Positions 1 to 9,224 of a stretch of DNA of 64,000 nt are shown one piece after another. Source of the stretch: Corynebacterium testudinoris (GTDB lineage Bacteria; Actinomycetota; Actinomycetes; Mycobacteriales; Mycobacteriaceae); NCBI RefSeq assembly GCF_001021045.1, contig NZ_CP011545.1:310001-374000 (forward strand), read 5' to 3'. The notes under the pieces were generated by a model that saw only the letters and a list, made by a program, of their open reading frames with translations, searched no databases and was not told the origin of the DNA. Within the stretch, counting starts at the first letter, position 1. Every line of letters starts with the position of its first letter. The position numbers and the translations under genes are program-made.

Positions 1-3000
1 CATCAACGTCGCGGTAGCTGGACAGGTTGGCGGGCACCAACCACAGTGCCGCATCCACGGAGGCGTGGCCTGCGAAGAGCTGGCGGGCGAATTCCTTGCG
101 CGCTTGGCTGACGTTCGAGGCCGTCATGATGACGGTCGCACCACCGGCCAGCAGGCCCTCGACGAGGGCGGCGGCGATGGACCCCGGCGCCGCGCCGGTG
201 ACCAGGGCAACTTCGCCGAGGTAGCGCTGTTGCGGCTTATCGACGGCCGCGGTAGCAATCTCTTGCAGCAGCGCCGGGTCGGTGCCGCCGTTGGCGGCCC
301 ACCAGGTGGCCTGCTCCGCGATGACCTCACCGGTGCCCGCGAAGTCGGCGGGGGTGAGGGTTACTTCGCCCAGGGCGACCCGGGCGAGGTCCTCGCGGGC
401 GGATGCCCAGCGGTCGTCGAAAAGCACGGCGCGGGTGGCGTCGAAGGTGGGGGTGACGGTCTTGAGCCAGCCGGCGCCGAGTTCGGCTTCGACGGTGTCG
501 AGGAGGGTGGTGTCAGAGACGGCCACCTCGGCGACCTCATCGACGATGCCCAGCTGGGTGAGCGTCGTGCGGGCCAATGCGACGAGGATGCCGTCGGGGC
601 CGGTCACCGAGTCGGCGTAAGCGTTGAGCGCCGCGGAGTCGACGACGGAGCCAGCGCCTCCACCGGAGCCACCGGAGGTCAGGGACACGGAGACGCCGTG
701 GGCGGCGGCGACGGCCGCAACGGCGGCGTCGATAAGCGCATCAACCTCGGCCTTCGACGACGCGGAGGTGGGGATGGTGGAGAGGGAGCCGCCGCGAACG
801 GAGTCGCCCTCGCGGGAGCCGAGGAGGATTTCCGCCTCGACGTGGCCGACCCACCCGGCGGGCAGACCCCAGGTGCCGGTGACGCGCTCGGCGACGTGGG
901 CAGGCTTGTAGCCGGAAGCACCGGTGAGCTGGCGCAGGCGGGCCGTGACGGCCTCGCCCAGGACCGAACCGAAGGGGGCGTAGCCGGGGGCCGCGGTGCG
1001 CACCCGATCGCGCAGGGTGGTCACATCGGCGTCGGCCGCACCATCAATGGCGGGCACGCCCAGCTCGGCGGACATGTCCATGAGCAGCTGGTTGCGGCGC
1101 GAGGACACGCCGTTGGTCAGCTCCTCGACGGTGTCGGTGCCGTTGATCTGATCCGGGCGGATCTTGTTCTGGAAGGCGAAGAGGACCATGATGGCCTCGC
1201 CCGCGCTGAATGGCAGGTTGGGGGCGTCCTGGCCGCTGCCGCCGCTGGCCACAGGGGCCGGGGCTGGTGCCCGCTCAGGTGCGCTCTCCACTGGGGCAGA
1301 TGCCGCAGCCTCCACAGTTTCCTCGGCGACTTCTTCCACCGCCGGGGGCTGCTGCACGTCATTGAGCATGACGGCATCTTGGTCGCGTTCCACGTTGAAC
1401 ACCGGGCGATGAGTGCCCAGGATGTCCATCGTGCGGGAGGCCAGGTTGCTCAACGTGGGGGAGGCGGCGAGGCCGACCTCGATGATCTGCTCGACCTCGC
1501 TGATGAGCAGGGCCTGGGTCTCGATCCAGCGCACCGGGGAGGCGAACTGCCAGCTGAGCAGCTCGATGAGCAGGTCGCGGGCGAGCTGCTGCTCATCCGC
1601 AGTGGCCACGTCGATGCCCTGCAGGCGCTCGGAGGGGACGACTTCGAGAATGGAGTCGACGAAGGATTGCGTCAGCTCGAAGGGCCGGGCGACGAGGTTG
1701 GGCACGTAGCGGCCGATGAGCGCGTCCAGATCGACGGTGGTGGGCAGCAACTCGTCGAGCTTGGCGGCAAACGCCGGGACGCCCGGGCGCAGGACCCGCG
1801 AGTGGAAGGGAACATCGATGCCCGGCACCGTGACATAGGCGCGGGGAGTGATCGAGTTGGCGTGCTCGGACAGCGCCGCCAGGCCCTTGATGGTGCCGGC
1901 GATGGAGTATTGCTGGCCAGCGATGTTGTAGTTGACGATCTCGAGGTATTCGCCGGTCTCCGGGGCGACCCCGGCGAGGTAATCCTCCACGTCCTCGGCG
2001 GCGACGCCGATCATGTTGGGACGCAGCGCGCCCATGCCGTAGTTGGACCGACCCGCCTCGTCGCGGGGGACGAGGCCGTGCATGGCGGAGCCACGCGAGT
2101 AGACGATATCGATGACGTCTTCCAGGGCGAAGATGTTGGCCAGGGAAGCCAGGGCGGTGTACTCGCCGAGCGAGTGGCCGGCGTACATCGAATCGGAGCC
2201 GATGGCGTTGTTCTCCCGCAGGCGCTCGGTCTGCGCGTAAGCGACGACGGCGAGGGCGACCTGAGTGAATTGCGTGAGGTTGAGCACGCCCTTCGGGTGG
2301 CGGAAGGTCGTCCCACGCACGTTCAGTGCCGTGGGATTGTCATCGACGATGTGGCGGATGGAGAAGCCCAGGGTGGCGCGGGTGTGCTGATCGGCGCGAC
2401 GCCAGACCTCGCGGGCGGCGGGGGAGGAGTCACGGTCACCACGACCCATGCCGGCGGCTTGGATGCCCTGGCCGGGATAGACGTAGGCGGTGCGGGGCTG
2501 GGCCAGGAGGGCCTGGCCGCGGGAGACCACCTCGCCGTCGATCCGGCAGGTGACCTCGAGGGCGCGGTGGATGCCCTTGCGGCCGACGCGCTCGACGGTG
2601 ATTTCCACGGCGTCGTTGAGTTGGACCATGCCGAACATGGAGTAGGTCCAGCCGACGACGCGGCCGTGGCGGCCCGCGAGGTGCTGGGCGGTGGCCGAGA
2701 GCCACATGCCGTGAACCAGTGGGGCCTCCAGGCCGACGAGCCCGGCGGCGTTGGTAGAGGTGTGGATCGGGTTGTAGTCGCCCGAGACCAGCGCGAAGGG
2801 GGTCATGTCCGATGGGGCGTGGACGATGGCGCGGTCGACGAAGGAGCGGGCGGTGGCCTCGACCTTAGTGGCGGATTTCCCGCCACCCCACTCGGGCGCC
2901 GGCACGGGCATAACGGTGCCGTTGGCGCGGCCGCGGATGGCGAATCGCTGCATCTGGGTGGCCACGATCTCGCCCTCGGAGTAGAGGGTGAGTTCCACGG

Positions 3001-6000
3001 TGACGATGCGCCCGGAGACCGATTCCGCGATGGAGGCGCAGCGGGATTCGACGTCGATGCGGCGGCCGTTGGCTAGCTCCTCCAGCGGGACGCGCAGGTC
3101 AATGACGTGATCGAGGTGGACGGCGTTGAGCAGGCCTTCGATGACGGGGTAGCCATCGGACAGGCGGCCGGTTCCCAGGGCGGCGTAGATGGCCGGCCAG
3201 CAGGGGCCGACGAGCGCGTCCGGGGTGCCCGCCGCGACGGAGCCCAGCGCGGCGCCACTGACCGCGGAGTGCGCGGGCAGCAGGCTGGCGGGCAGGGTGA
3301 AGGAGTAATGAATGGTGCCATCGGCATCGGCGACGGGGAGTTCGGTGATCTCATCGCCGGTCTCCGAGGTGGAGCCGATGCCGGCCACGCCGGCGAGCAG
3401 GTCAAACACAGCCTTGGGGAGGCGTTCATCGGAGACGATGGGGCTCGCGCCGGTGGAAGTGGACGAAGGCAGGTCGATGGGGATGTCGACGTGCTCGACG
3501 TAGAAGGGGCGCTGCTCGGCGGGCAACTCATCCCAATAAGAATCGGAATGGACACGGATGACCCAGCCCTCATCGGTGTCGACGAGCTCGGTGGCGGCGT
3601 CGGGCAGCACGTGGGCGGGGTTGTCGATGAGGTGGCCGTGCCACTGGATGGTGGGGGCGGCGCGGAGGAACTCCGCGGCGTCCGCTGCTTCCGCCAAGCG
3701 GGAGAAGCGGGCGGTGGGGGTGACGGCGGCGTCGATTAGCGACGTGGTGCAGTCCGCCTCGAAGCGGGCCAACAGCTCAGCGACGGGCTCGTCGACGCGG
3801 TTGATACCGGCGACGGAGACGGGGCCGGGGATGACGCGGACGGCCTGCGCCGGGTAGCGCTCATCCTGGGCCTGCCACAGGGAATCGAGGCCGAACCAGG
3901 TTTTCAGATCGCCATCAATGGCGGTGACCCACGGCATGGGCTTGTGGTGCTTGCGGTTGAGGCCGACGAACCAGGCGGCGTCACGCGGGGTGACAACCAG
4001 GTCCACTGCCTGCGGGTATGCGTCCACCAGCTGGTCCACGCACGCCTGGGCGTCCTCGCAATCGTCAACGCTGTCGAACAACGTGGGGATCTGGCCGTGA
4101 TCGACTGGGTGCAGGCGGGCCTCGACGCGGTGCAGCAGATCGAGGAAACGATCCGGCCACGTCGGGTCCTTCCACGGGAAGGCCAGGTCGACGAAGCGCT
4201 GGAGCCACTGGGCGTACGTCATCGTATCCACGTCGCCGAAGTACGGCTTAGAGGTCTTGTTCAACGCCGCGATGAGCTCGTCGCGGTGCTCGGCGTACTC
4301 CTCGATGTCGAGGGAGGTGATGAGGCGCGAGGCAGCGGCGAAATCATTATCCACCTCGTGCATGTCGGCGAGCAGATGCGACTGCCCGGAGGTGACGCCA
4401 CCGGCGCATTGGAGGCGGCCGACCCACCCCTTGTTTTCCTCCGGGCTGATGCCGGGAGTGTTGACCAGGAGCTGTTTGACCTGCGGGGTTGTCGTCGCTT
4501 CCTTGGTGGCCATGGCAACCGTGCCGAGGATGACCGCGTCCACCGGCATGGACGGCAAGCCGTAGCGGTGCGCCCAGGAACCGGTGAGGTATTCGGTGGC
4601 GCGCTCGGGGGAGTGGATACCGCCGCCGACGGCGAGGTAGGCGTTGGGGCGCTGGCGGACCTCCGCGTAGGTGTCCACGAGCATGTCGCCGAGGTCGACC
4701 CAGGAGTGGTGGCCGCCGGAGTGGCCGTCTTCGACCTGGATGATGATGTCGGTGTCGGGGTTCGCATCGGCGATGGCCAGGGCATCGCGAATCTGCTTCG
4801 ACGTGCCCGGCTTGAAGGAGACGTAGGGGAAGCCATCGTCGTGGAGCTGTGCGATGAGTTCGGTGGCCTCCTCCACCTCCGGGATACCGGCGGAGACGGT
4901 GACGCCGTTGATGGCCGCACCGGCGGCGCGGGCCTTGGACACGATGCGGGTGACGCCGAATTGCAGGTTCCACATGTAGCGGTCGAAGAACATGGAGTTG
5001 AACTGCGCGGAACGGCCCGGCTCGAGCTGCTCAACCAGCCCATCCTTGTTGCGGGTGAACACCTCCTCCGAGTACTGGCCGCCGCCGCCCATTTCGGCCC
5101 AGAAGCCGGCGTTGGCGGCCGCGGCGACGATGCTTGGGTCGACGGTGGTGGGGGTCATGCCGCCGAGCATGATCGGGGACAAGCCGGTGAGGGTGGAAAA
5201 GCGCGTCTGCGTGACGGTCTCGCCGGTGGGCAAGGTGATGAGGCGGGGAGCGAAGTCGGCGTAGTTGGCCGCAGTGGGCAGCGTCGCACCGGGGGTGCCC
5301 AGGAGGTCGCGCTCGGCCGGGGACGTGGCGGGCACGATGGCGATGCCGGAGCCGGCTAGCAGCTTGGCGGTGATGGTGGACAGGGATCGGTCGAGGCTCA
5401 AGACCTCAGTGACACCCTTGGCGCGGAGGGCTGTGATCTCGGCCGGCCAGTCGTGGGGCTCGACGAGGATGGCGTCGGCGAGCTCCTGCGGCGTGACGTC
5501 GCCCAGGTCGAGTCCGCATTCCTTGGCCCAGGCGGCGGCGCGGTCAGCGGCGGCCTGCATCGAGGAGTGGTGGAAGAACCCGGCCACGGGCAGCTCATCG
5601 AAGCGGGCGGTGATCTCGTCGCCGCCGCGCTCCCGGGCTTGAAGGCTGGCATTGGCCTCATCGACGGCGGCGCTAATGTCGCGCCGGGCCGCAGCCAGCT
5701 GCTCGGGCGTCCCGGTGAGGACGAAGTGGCGTGGGCCATTGGTCACGGCCAGCTCGGCGCCGGCTGCATGCTTATCGACGATCGCGCGGTCTACCCCCCG
5801 CACACTCAGCATGCGCGGGCGATGGTCACTGGAGCCCACCTCCTGGCTGGCGGCCGTGCCCAGCAACAGGGCGAAGGCCAGCGCGTGCTCGGGGTGGCGG
5901 GCGGCGGCAACACCGAGGCTGCCCTGCGAATGGCCCACGAGCTCCACCTGATCGAGGTCGAGCCCCAGTTCTTTGAGCTGGTCCAGGGCGATGATCTGGC

Positions 6001-6292
6001 CCAGCACGATGCCCGGGATGGATACCGCGGGGTAGGCGTCGAGTTCACTCGGCTCGGGCGGGGTGTCCGAGGTTGCCAGGTGCTGTGCCAGTTCTTCGAG
6101 CCGGGCGAAGGCGCCGGGCACGGTGGAGGCGATCTGCCGGGCAACGGGTCCGGTCAGGGCGCGGGCACTGAGCAGGAGGCTGGTGAGGCGCCCTTCGTAG
6201 TGCGCGTGGCTGAGGGCGAGTTGCCAGTTGGAACCCTGGCCCGCGAACAAGACCGCGGGGTGGCGCAGGGACAGCAGGGGTGTCAAAGACAT
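1..6292 (-). CDS. fas: Type I fatty acid synthase, N-terminal two thirds (3' end outside window)
   Basis: Multifunctional cytosolic synthase that makes acyl-CoAs from acetyl- and malonyl-CoA. The frame stays open from the ATG at 6292 to the left edge, giving about 2097 codons of a protein that is usually near 3000 residues. Domains in order: acetyltransferase with GHSQG (Ser122), FMN enoyl reductase from about residue 375 (SPIMLGGMTPTTVD), MaoC-like dehydratase near 1171 (DYNPIH), malonyl/palmitoyl transferase with GHSLGEY (Ser1374), acyl carrier domain with NGVSSRRNQ (candidate phosphopantetheine Ser1730 or 1731), and the beginning of the ketoreductase near 2026 (ALVTGAAPGS). The ketosynthase lies beyond the window. 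A GAGAGG ribosome site precedes the start. Corynebacteria can carry two such genes, fasA and fasB; which one this is cannot be decided here. Confidence 0.96.
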   Translation of the reverse strand, partial: MSLTPLLSLRHPAVLFAGQGSNWQLALSHAHYEGRLTSLLLSARALTGPVARQIASTVPGAFARLEELAQHLATSDTPPEPSELDAYPAVSIPGIVLGQIIALDQLKELGLDLDQVELVGHSQGSLGVAAARHPEHALAFALLLGTAASQEVGSSDHRPRMLSVRGVDRAIVDKHAAGAELAVTNGPRHFVLTGTPEQLAAARRDISAAVDEANASLQARERGGDEITARFDELPVAGFFHHSSMQAAADRAAAWAKECGLDLGDVTPQELADAILVEPHDWPAEITALRAKGVTEVLSLDRSLSTITAKLLAGSGIAIVPATSPAERDLLGTPGATLPTAANYADFAPRLITLPTGETVTQTRFSTLTGLSPIMLGGMTPTTVDPSIVAAAANAGFWAEMGGGGQYSEEVFTRNKDGLVEQLEPGRSAQFNSMFFDRYMWNLQFGVTRIVSKARAAGAAINGVTVSAGIPEVEEATELIAQLHDDGFPYVSFKPGTSKQIRDALAIADANPDTDIIIQVEDGHSGGHHSWVDLGDMLVDTYAEVRQRPNAYLAVGGGIHSPERATEYLTGSWAHRYGLPSMPVDAVILGTVAMATKEATTTPQVKQLLVNTPGISPEENKGWVGRLQCAGGVTSGQSHLLADMHEVDNDFAAASRLITSLDIEEYAEHRDELIAALNKTSKPYFGDVDTMTYAQWLQRFVDLAFPWKDPTWPDRFLDLLHRVEARLHPVDHGQIPTLFDSVDDCEDAQACVDQLVDAYPQAVDLVVTPRDAAWFVGLNRKHHKPMPWVTAIDGDLKTWFGLDSLWQAQDERYPAQAVRVIPGPVSVAGINRVDEPVAELLARFEADCTTSLIDAAVTPTARFSRLAEAADAAEFLRAAPTIQWHGHLIDNPAHVLPDAATELVDTDEGWVIRVHSDSYWDELPAEQRPFYVEHVDIPIDLPSSTSTGASPIVSDERLPKAVFDLLAGVAGIGSTSETGDEITELPVADADGTIHYSFTLPASLLPAHSAVSGAALGSVAAGTPDALVGPCWPAIYAALGTGRLSDGYPVIEGLLNAVHLDHVIDLRVPLEELANGRRIDVESRCASIAESVSGRIVTVELTLYSEGEIVATQMQRFAIRGRANGTVMPVPAPEWGGGKSATKVEATARSFVDRAIVHAPSDMTPFALVSGDYNPIHTSTNAAGLVGLEAPLVHGMWLSATAQHLAGRHGRVVGWTYSMFGMVQLNDAVEITVERVGRKGIHRALEVTCRIDGEVVSRGQALLAQPRTAYVYPGQGIQAAGMGRGDRDSSPAAREVWRRADQHTRATLGFSIRHIVDDNPTALNVRGTTFRHPKGVLNLTQFTQVALAVVAYAQTERLRENNAIGSDSMYAGHSLGEYTALASLANIFALEDVIDIVYSRGSAMHGLVPRDEAGRSNYGMGALRPNMIGVAAEDVEDYLAGVAPETGEYLEIVNYNIAGQQYSIAGTIKGLAALSEHANSITPRAYVTVPGIDVPFHSRVLRPGVPAFAAKLDELLPTTVDLDALIGRYVPNLVARPFELTQSFVDSILEVVPSERLQGIDVATADEQQLARDLLIELLSWQFASPVRWIETQALLISEVEQIIEVGLAASPTLSNLASRTMDILGTHRPVFNVERDQDAVMLNDVQQPPAVEEVAEETVEAAASAPVESAPERAPAPAPVASGGSGQDAPNLPFSAGEAIMVLFAFQNKIRPDQINGTDTVEELTNGVSSRRNQLLMDMSAELGVPAIDGAADADVTTLRDRVRTAAPGYAPFGSVLGEAVTARLRQLTGASGYKPAHVAERVTGTWGLPAGWVGHVEAEILLGSREGDSVRGGSLSTIPTSASSKAEVDALIDAAVAAVAAAHGVSVSLTSGGSGGGAGSVVDSAALNAYADSVTGPDGILVALARTTLTQLGIVDEVAEVAVSDTTLLDTVEAELGAGWLKTVTPTFDATRAVLFDDRWASAREDLARVALGEVTLTPADFAGTGEVIAEQATWWAANGGTDPALLQEIATAAVDKPQQRYLGEVALVTGAAPGSIAAALVEGLLAGGATVIMTASNVSQARKEFARQLFAGHASVDAALWLVPANLSSYRDVD

Positions 6293-6314
6293 GTAGGTGG
6301 ACCTCTCGTGGGGA

Positions 6315-6348
6315 TTAGTTACCTATCCGTAACTTACGAGTTAGTAAC
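6315..6348. promoter_or_regulatory. Cluster of inverted repeats upstream of fas
   Basis: Three overlapping dyads lie 23-56 bases before the fas start: AGTTAC-N6-GTAACT (6317-6334, perfect), TAACT-TACG-AGTTA (6330-6343, perfect) and GTTA-G-TAAC (6340-6348). The tract is AT-rich inside GC-rich DNA and sits where the fas promoter should be. It is a candidate operator for a lipid regulator such as a TetR-type FasR; the binding protein is not shown by the sequence. Confidence 0.45.
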
Positions 6349-6476
6349 CTACGCCCGCGTTGGTTCCTGGTCTACATCCGGGGCGGAAGGGTAGTTAGAT
6401 TTGGAGGCCTAACCTGCGGGATCTACGGAGTGTGATTCCTGCCACTGGACCGTGGGGGTGAGGTCGTTCCTTCTGC

Positions 6477-6515
6477 TTGCCTTCGAGTGCGCTCACACCC
6501 CTACCGTGGGGGCCA
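6477..6515 (+). promoter_or_regulatory. MerR-type promoter with 19-bp spacer, leaderless start
   Basis: A -35-like TTGCCT (6477-6482) and a -10-like TACCGT (6502-6507) are separated by 19 bp, the overlong spacer typical of promoters activated by MerR proteins. The spacer holds GAG-TGCG-CTC (6485-6494), a typical MerR half-site arrangement. Transcription would start at about 6514-6515, exactly at the ATG of the regulator, so the mRNA would be leaderless and the operon self-regulated. Confidence 0.6.
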
Positions 6516-6979
6516 TGAGTAGCAAGCAGGCCCTGGACAATGCCCTCCGGCTGGCCATCGACCCGCCGGGAGGCGTCAACGTCGAGGCACTTAAGGAGCT
6601 AACGCGCCCCGATGGGTCGGCGGACTGGAGCATTGCGGAGACCGCCGATCATCTCGGCGTCAGCGCCCACACGCTGCGCTACTACGAACGAGTGGGCCTC
6701 GTTGCCATCCCGCGGGATCGCGCCGGGCACCGCCGCTTCGACGCCACCACCGTCCGGCGCCTTGTGTTTCTCACCCGGATGCGCACCTCGGGCATGAGCA
6801 TCCGGGATCTCACGCGCTACGTCGAGCTGGTCGATGCCGGCGCGGACACCATCCCCGACCGCGTCGAGCTGTTGCACCACCACCGAGACACCCTTCGTTC
6901 ACACATTGCCCAGCTCCAGCTCGCCCTGGCCGCCACGGAATACAAACTCGCCACCTATGAGGAAGGCCCCCAACCATGA
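6515..6979 (+). CDS. MerR family transcriptional regulator
   Basis: A 154-residue DNA-binding regulator. The winged helix-turn-helix is at about residues 38-61 (SIAETADHLGVSAHTLRYYE), followed by the usual GHRRF wing and a long C-terminal dimerisation helix. No cysteines suitable for metal binding are seen near the C-terminus, so an organic or redox-related signal is more likely than a metal. An in-frame ATG at 6452 would add 21 residues, but that extension overlaps the 19-bp-spacer promoter, so ATG 6515 is preferred. It overlaps the next gene by 4 bases (ATGA), so the two are one operon and the partner enzyme is the likely target. Confidence 0.88.
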   Translation: MSSKQALDNALRLAIDPPGGVNVEALKELTRPDGSADWSIAETADHLGVSAHTLRYYERVGLVAIPRDRAGHRRFDATTVRRLVFLTRMRTSGMSIRDLTRYVELVDAGADTIPDRVELLHHHRDTLRSHIAQLQLALAATEYKLATYEEGPQP

Positions 6980-7398
6980 GCACATCGCAGCACGACATCG
7001 ACTCCGCCGACAACCTGGTCCGCCGCCGGAAGGGCCTCGACGTGCTCTCCCGCATCGACGGCCACCAGGGCGACGCCGTCATCGATTCACTAGCCGACAT
7101 TAGTCCTGCCCTCGGCCACCACATCGCAGCATTCGCCTTCGGGGACATCTACGACCGCCCGGGCCTCGATCCCCGCAGCCGCCAACTCGTCACCCTGGGT
7201 GCGTTAAGTGCCCTCGGTGGATGCGAACCCCAGCTGCGAGTCCACATTGGGGCTGCCCTCAATGTCGGTATCAGCCGCGAAGAGATCATCGAGGCGCTCC
7301 TTCACTCAGCGGTCTACGCCGGCTTTCCCCGCGCCCTCAACGCCACCTTCGTCGCCCGGGAGGTCTTCGCGCAACGCGACAACCCCACTGCCGAATAG
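6976..7398 (+). CDS. Carboxymuconolactone decarboxylase family protein
   Basis: A 140-residue helical protein of the CMD/AhpD-like superfamily, with the core RQLVTLGALSALGGCEPQLR, HIGAALNVGISREEIIEALL and HSAVYAGFPRALNA. It resembles PcaC-type proteins rather than AhpD, since it lacks a CxxC pair; only one Cys (in GGCEPQ) is in the core. The start overlaps the stop of the MerR gene (ATGA), which implies co-transcription and co-translation. MerR plus CMD or oxidoreductase pairs are common in actinobacteria, but the substrate here is unknown. Confidence 0.88.
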   Translation: MSTSQHDIDSADNLVRRRKGLDVLSRIDGHQGDAVIDSLADISPALGHHIAAFAFGDIYDRPGLDPRSRQLVTLGALSALGGCEPQLRVHIGAALNVGISREEIIEALLHSAVYAGFPRALNATFVAREVFAQRDNPTAE

Positions 7399-7414
7399 TG
7401 CAGGCAGTGGGGTT
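7381..7414. terminator. Hairpin between convergent CMD and acyl-CoA ligase genes
   Basis: A perfect 12-bp stem, AACCCCACTGCC (7381-7392) with GGCAGTGGGGTT (7403-7414), and a 10-base loop that contains the CMD stop codon. There is no strong T tract, but the position between convergent genes suits a bidirectional terminator. Confidence 0.6.
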
Positions 7415-7431
7415 GGGGTGGGTAGCGCGAG

Positions 7432-9138
7432 TTAGCGGTCGAGCAGCTTCAGCAAATCCTGCTGCACCTCGCGGCGGCGAATCTTGCCCAGCTGATCGCG
7501 GGCGAGATCTTCGAAGTGATAGAAGGTGCGCGGAACCTTGTAGCGGGTGAGACGCTCGCGGGCGAAGTCCTTGAGGCCCTCCGGGTCCAAGGCGGCACCC
7601 TCGCTGAGGGTGACACACGCAACGACATCCTCGGAGCCATCGGGGCGGGGGCGCCCAACGACAGCCAGGTCGACGATGTCGGGGTGCTCGCGCATAGCCT
7701 CTTCGACCTCGATGGGATAGACGTTGAAGCCGCCGGTGATGATGACTTCCTTGATGCGGGCCACGAGGCGGATGAAGCCGTCTTCCTCCATCACTCCCAC
7801 ATCACCGGTGCGGTACCACCCGTCGTGGAAGCTGGCTTCCGTGGCTTCGGGCTGGTTGAGGTAGCCGGAGAACACCTGCGGGCCCTTGACCAGGATTTCG
7901 CCCTCGGTGCCATCAGGCTGAGTCTCATCGAGATTGTCGGGGTTGGCCACCCGGATCTCCGTGTCCGGGAAGGGGATACCCACGTAGCCCGGACGGCGGT
8001 TCTTATTCATCGGGTTACCGACGATGATCGGGGAGGTCTCCGTGAGGCCGTAGCCCTCAACGAGCAGGCCGCCGGTGAGGCGCTCCCACTTCTCCACCGT
8101 GGATACCGGCAGGGTCGCGGCACCACAGAAGGAGTTGCGGACGCCGGTGATGCTGATGTCCTCGGCTTCGGCGGCCTCGACGATTTTCTCGTAGAGCGTC
8201 GGCACACCCGGCACCCAGGTCGGGGTGTGCTTTTTCATCACGTCCATGATCAGCGGGATCTTCGGGGCCGGCAGCAGCACCATTTCGCCGCCGACGTAGA
8301 ACGCGAGGGTGCCCACCATGGTGAGGCCGTAGGCGTGGAACATCGGCAGGGCTGCGAGCATGCGCTCATCCTGCTCGCCGAGGCCCGGCACCCAGTTCTT
8401 GCCCTGGAGACAGTTGGCAAAGAGGTTGCCGTGGGACAGCTGAGCGCCCTTCGGGGTGCCCGTGGTTCCAGAGGTGTAGAGAATGAGGGCGGTCGTATCC
8501 TTGGTCACGCTCGGATCGGAGACAATGTCCTCCCCGTCGCCGCCAATGGCCGAACCGATGAGGGCTTCCCACGGCACCGTGTTCGGTGCGGGCGCGGTCA
8601 GCGCGTCCCGCGACTCGCGGATCCTCTTCAGCGGAAGGCTGAGCGCCAACTGCTTGAACTTGGGCATCGCCTCCACCATGTTGACGGAGATGATGGTTTC
8701 CAAAGCGGTGGTGCCACGCAGCTTCTCCAGCGTCGGAGCGGCCTTGTCCCAAGCGATAGCAACGCGAGCGCCGTGGTCAGCGAACGGCGCCTGCAACTCG
8801 TGAGAGGTGTAGAGCGGATTGTGCTCCACGACGGTCGCGCCCAGCTTGAGCACCGCATAGAAAGCGGCGATGTGCTGCGGGCAGTTCGGCAGGATGATGG
8901 CCACCCGGTCGCCGGGGCGAACACCGAAGGCGCGCAGGCCAGCGGCAGCGCGGCGGACCTGGCGGTCAAGCTCCCCGTATGTCTGGCTGCGGCCGAAGAA
9001 CCAGGTGGCTGACTTGTCTGCGTTGAGCGCGAGATTGTTGTCGTAGACATCCAGCAGGGTGGTGTCGTCGTACTCCAGCGAGTGGGGTGTCCACTCGTCG
9101 TAGTACTTAAGCCAAGCCTTGTCCTCGTATGCCGACAT
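7432..9138 (-). CDS. fadD: Long-chain fatty acid-CoA ligase (AMP-forming)
   Basis: A 568-residue adenylate-forming enzyme that activates fatty acids to acyl-CoA. Motifs: phosphate-binding YTSGTTGTPKG (221-231), GYGLTETSP (362-370), GWYRTGDVG (about 440-448), hinge IKEVIITGGFNVYP (about 463-476) and catalytic Lys552 in LGKIRRRE. Length and motif order fit FadD. A GAAGGGAA ribosome site lies 7 bases before ATG 9138. It stands alone, divergent from mshA and close to the fatty acid synthase, so a role in lipid activation fits; exact chain length is unknown. Confidence 0.92.
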   Translation of the reverse strand: MSAYEDKAWLKYYDEWTPHSLEYDDTTLLDVYDNNLALNADKSATWFFGRSQTYGELDRQVRRAAAGLRAFGVRPGDRVAIILPNCPQHIAAFYAVLKLGATVVEHNPLYTSHELQAPFADHGARVAIAWDKAAPTLEKLRGTTALETIISVNMVEAMPKFKQLALSLPLKRIRESRDALTAPAPNTVPWEALIGSAIGGDGEDIVSDPSVTKDTTALILYTSGTTGTPKGAQLSHGNLFANCLQGKNWVPGLGEQDERMLAALPMFHAYGLTMVGTLAFYVGGEMVLLPAPKIPLIMDVMKKHTPTWVPGVPTLYEKIVEAAEAEDISITGVRNSFCGAATLPVSTVEKWERLTGGLLVEGYGLTETSPIIVGNPMNKNRRPGYVGIPFPDTEIRVANPDNLDETQPDGTEGEILVKGPQVFSGYLNQPEATEASFHDGWYRTGDVGVMEEDGFIRLVARIKEVIITGGFNVYPIEVEEAMREHPDIVDLAVVGRPRPDGSEDVVACVTLSEGAALDPEGLKDFARERLTRYKVPRTFYHFEDLARDQLGKIRRREVQQDLLKLLDR

Positions 9139-9211
9139 AGAAAAGTTCCCTTCAATTGGTTATGAGGTGAAAACCAGTATAACGAGTACCCTGCCCACCC
9201 GGTTCGGCCTC

Positions 9212-9217
9212 TACTAT
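9212..9217 (+). promoter_or_regulatory. -10 element of mshA (leaderless)
   Basis: TACTAT lies 7 bases before ATG 9225. The in-frame ATG at 9216 overlaps this hexamer and so cannot be in the transcript, which fixes the mshA start at 9225. The assignment is by eye. Confidence 0.55.
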
Positions 9218-9224
9218 GAAAACC

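Noticed and set aside
65..3076. A 1003-codon plus-strand frame opposite fas
   Set aside because: It is Gly/Asp/Val/Arg-rich without domains and is the antisense shadow of the synthase frame, which shows clear catalytic motifs.
3944..5359. A 471-codon plus-strand frame opposite fas
   Set aside because: Also a shadow of fas; codon pattern is explained by the enoyl reductase and dehydratase coding on the other strand.
7516..9012. A 498-codon plus-strand frame opposite the acyl-CoA ligase
   Set aside because: Shadow of fadD, whose AMP-binding motifs are complete.
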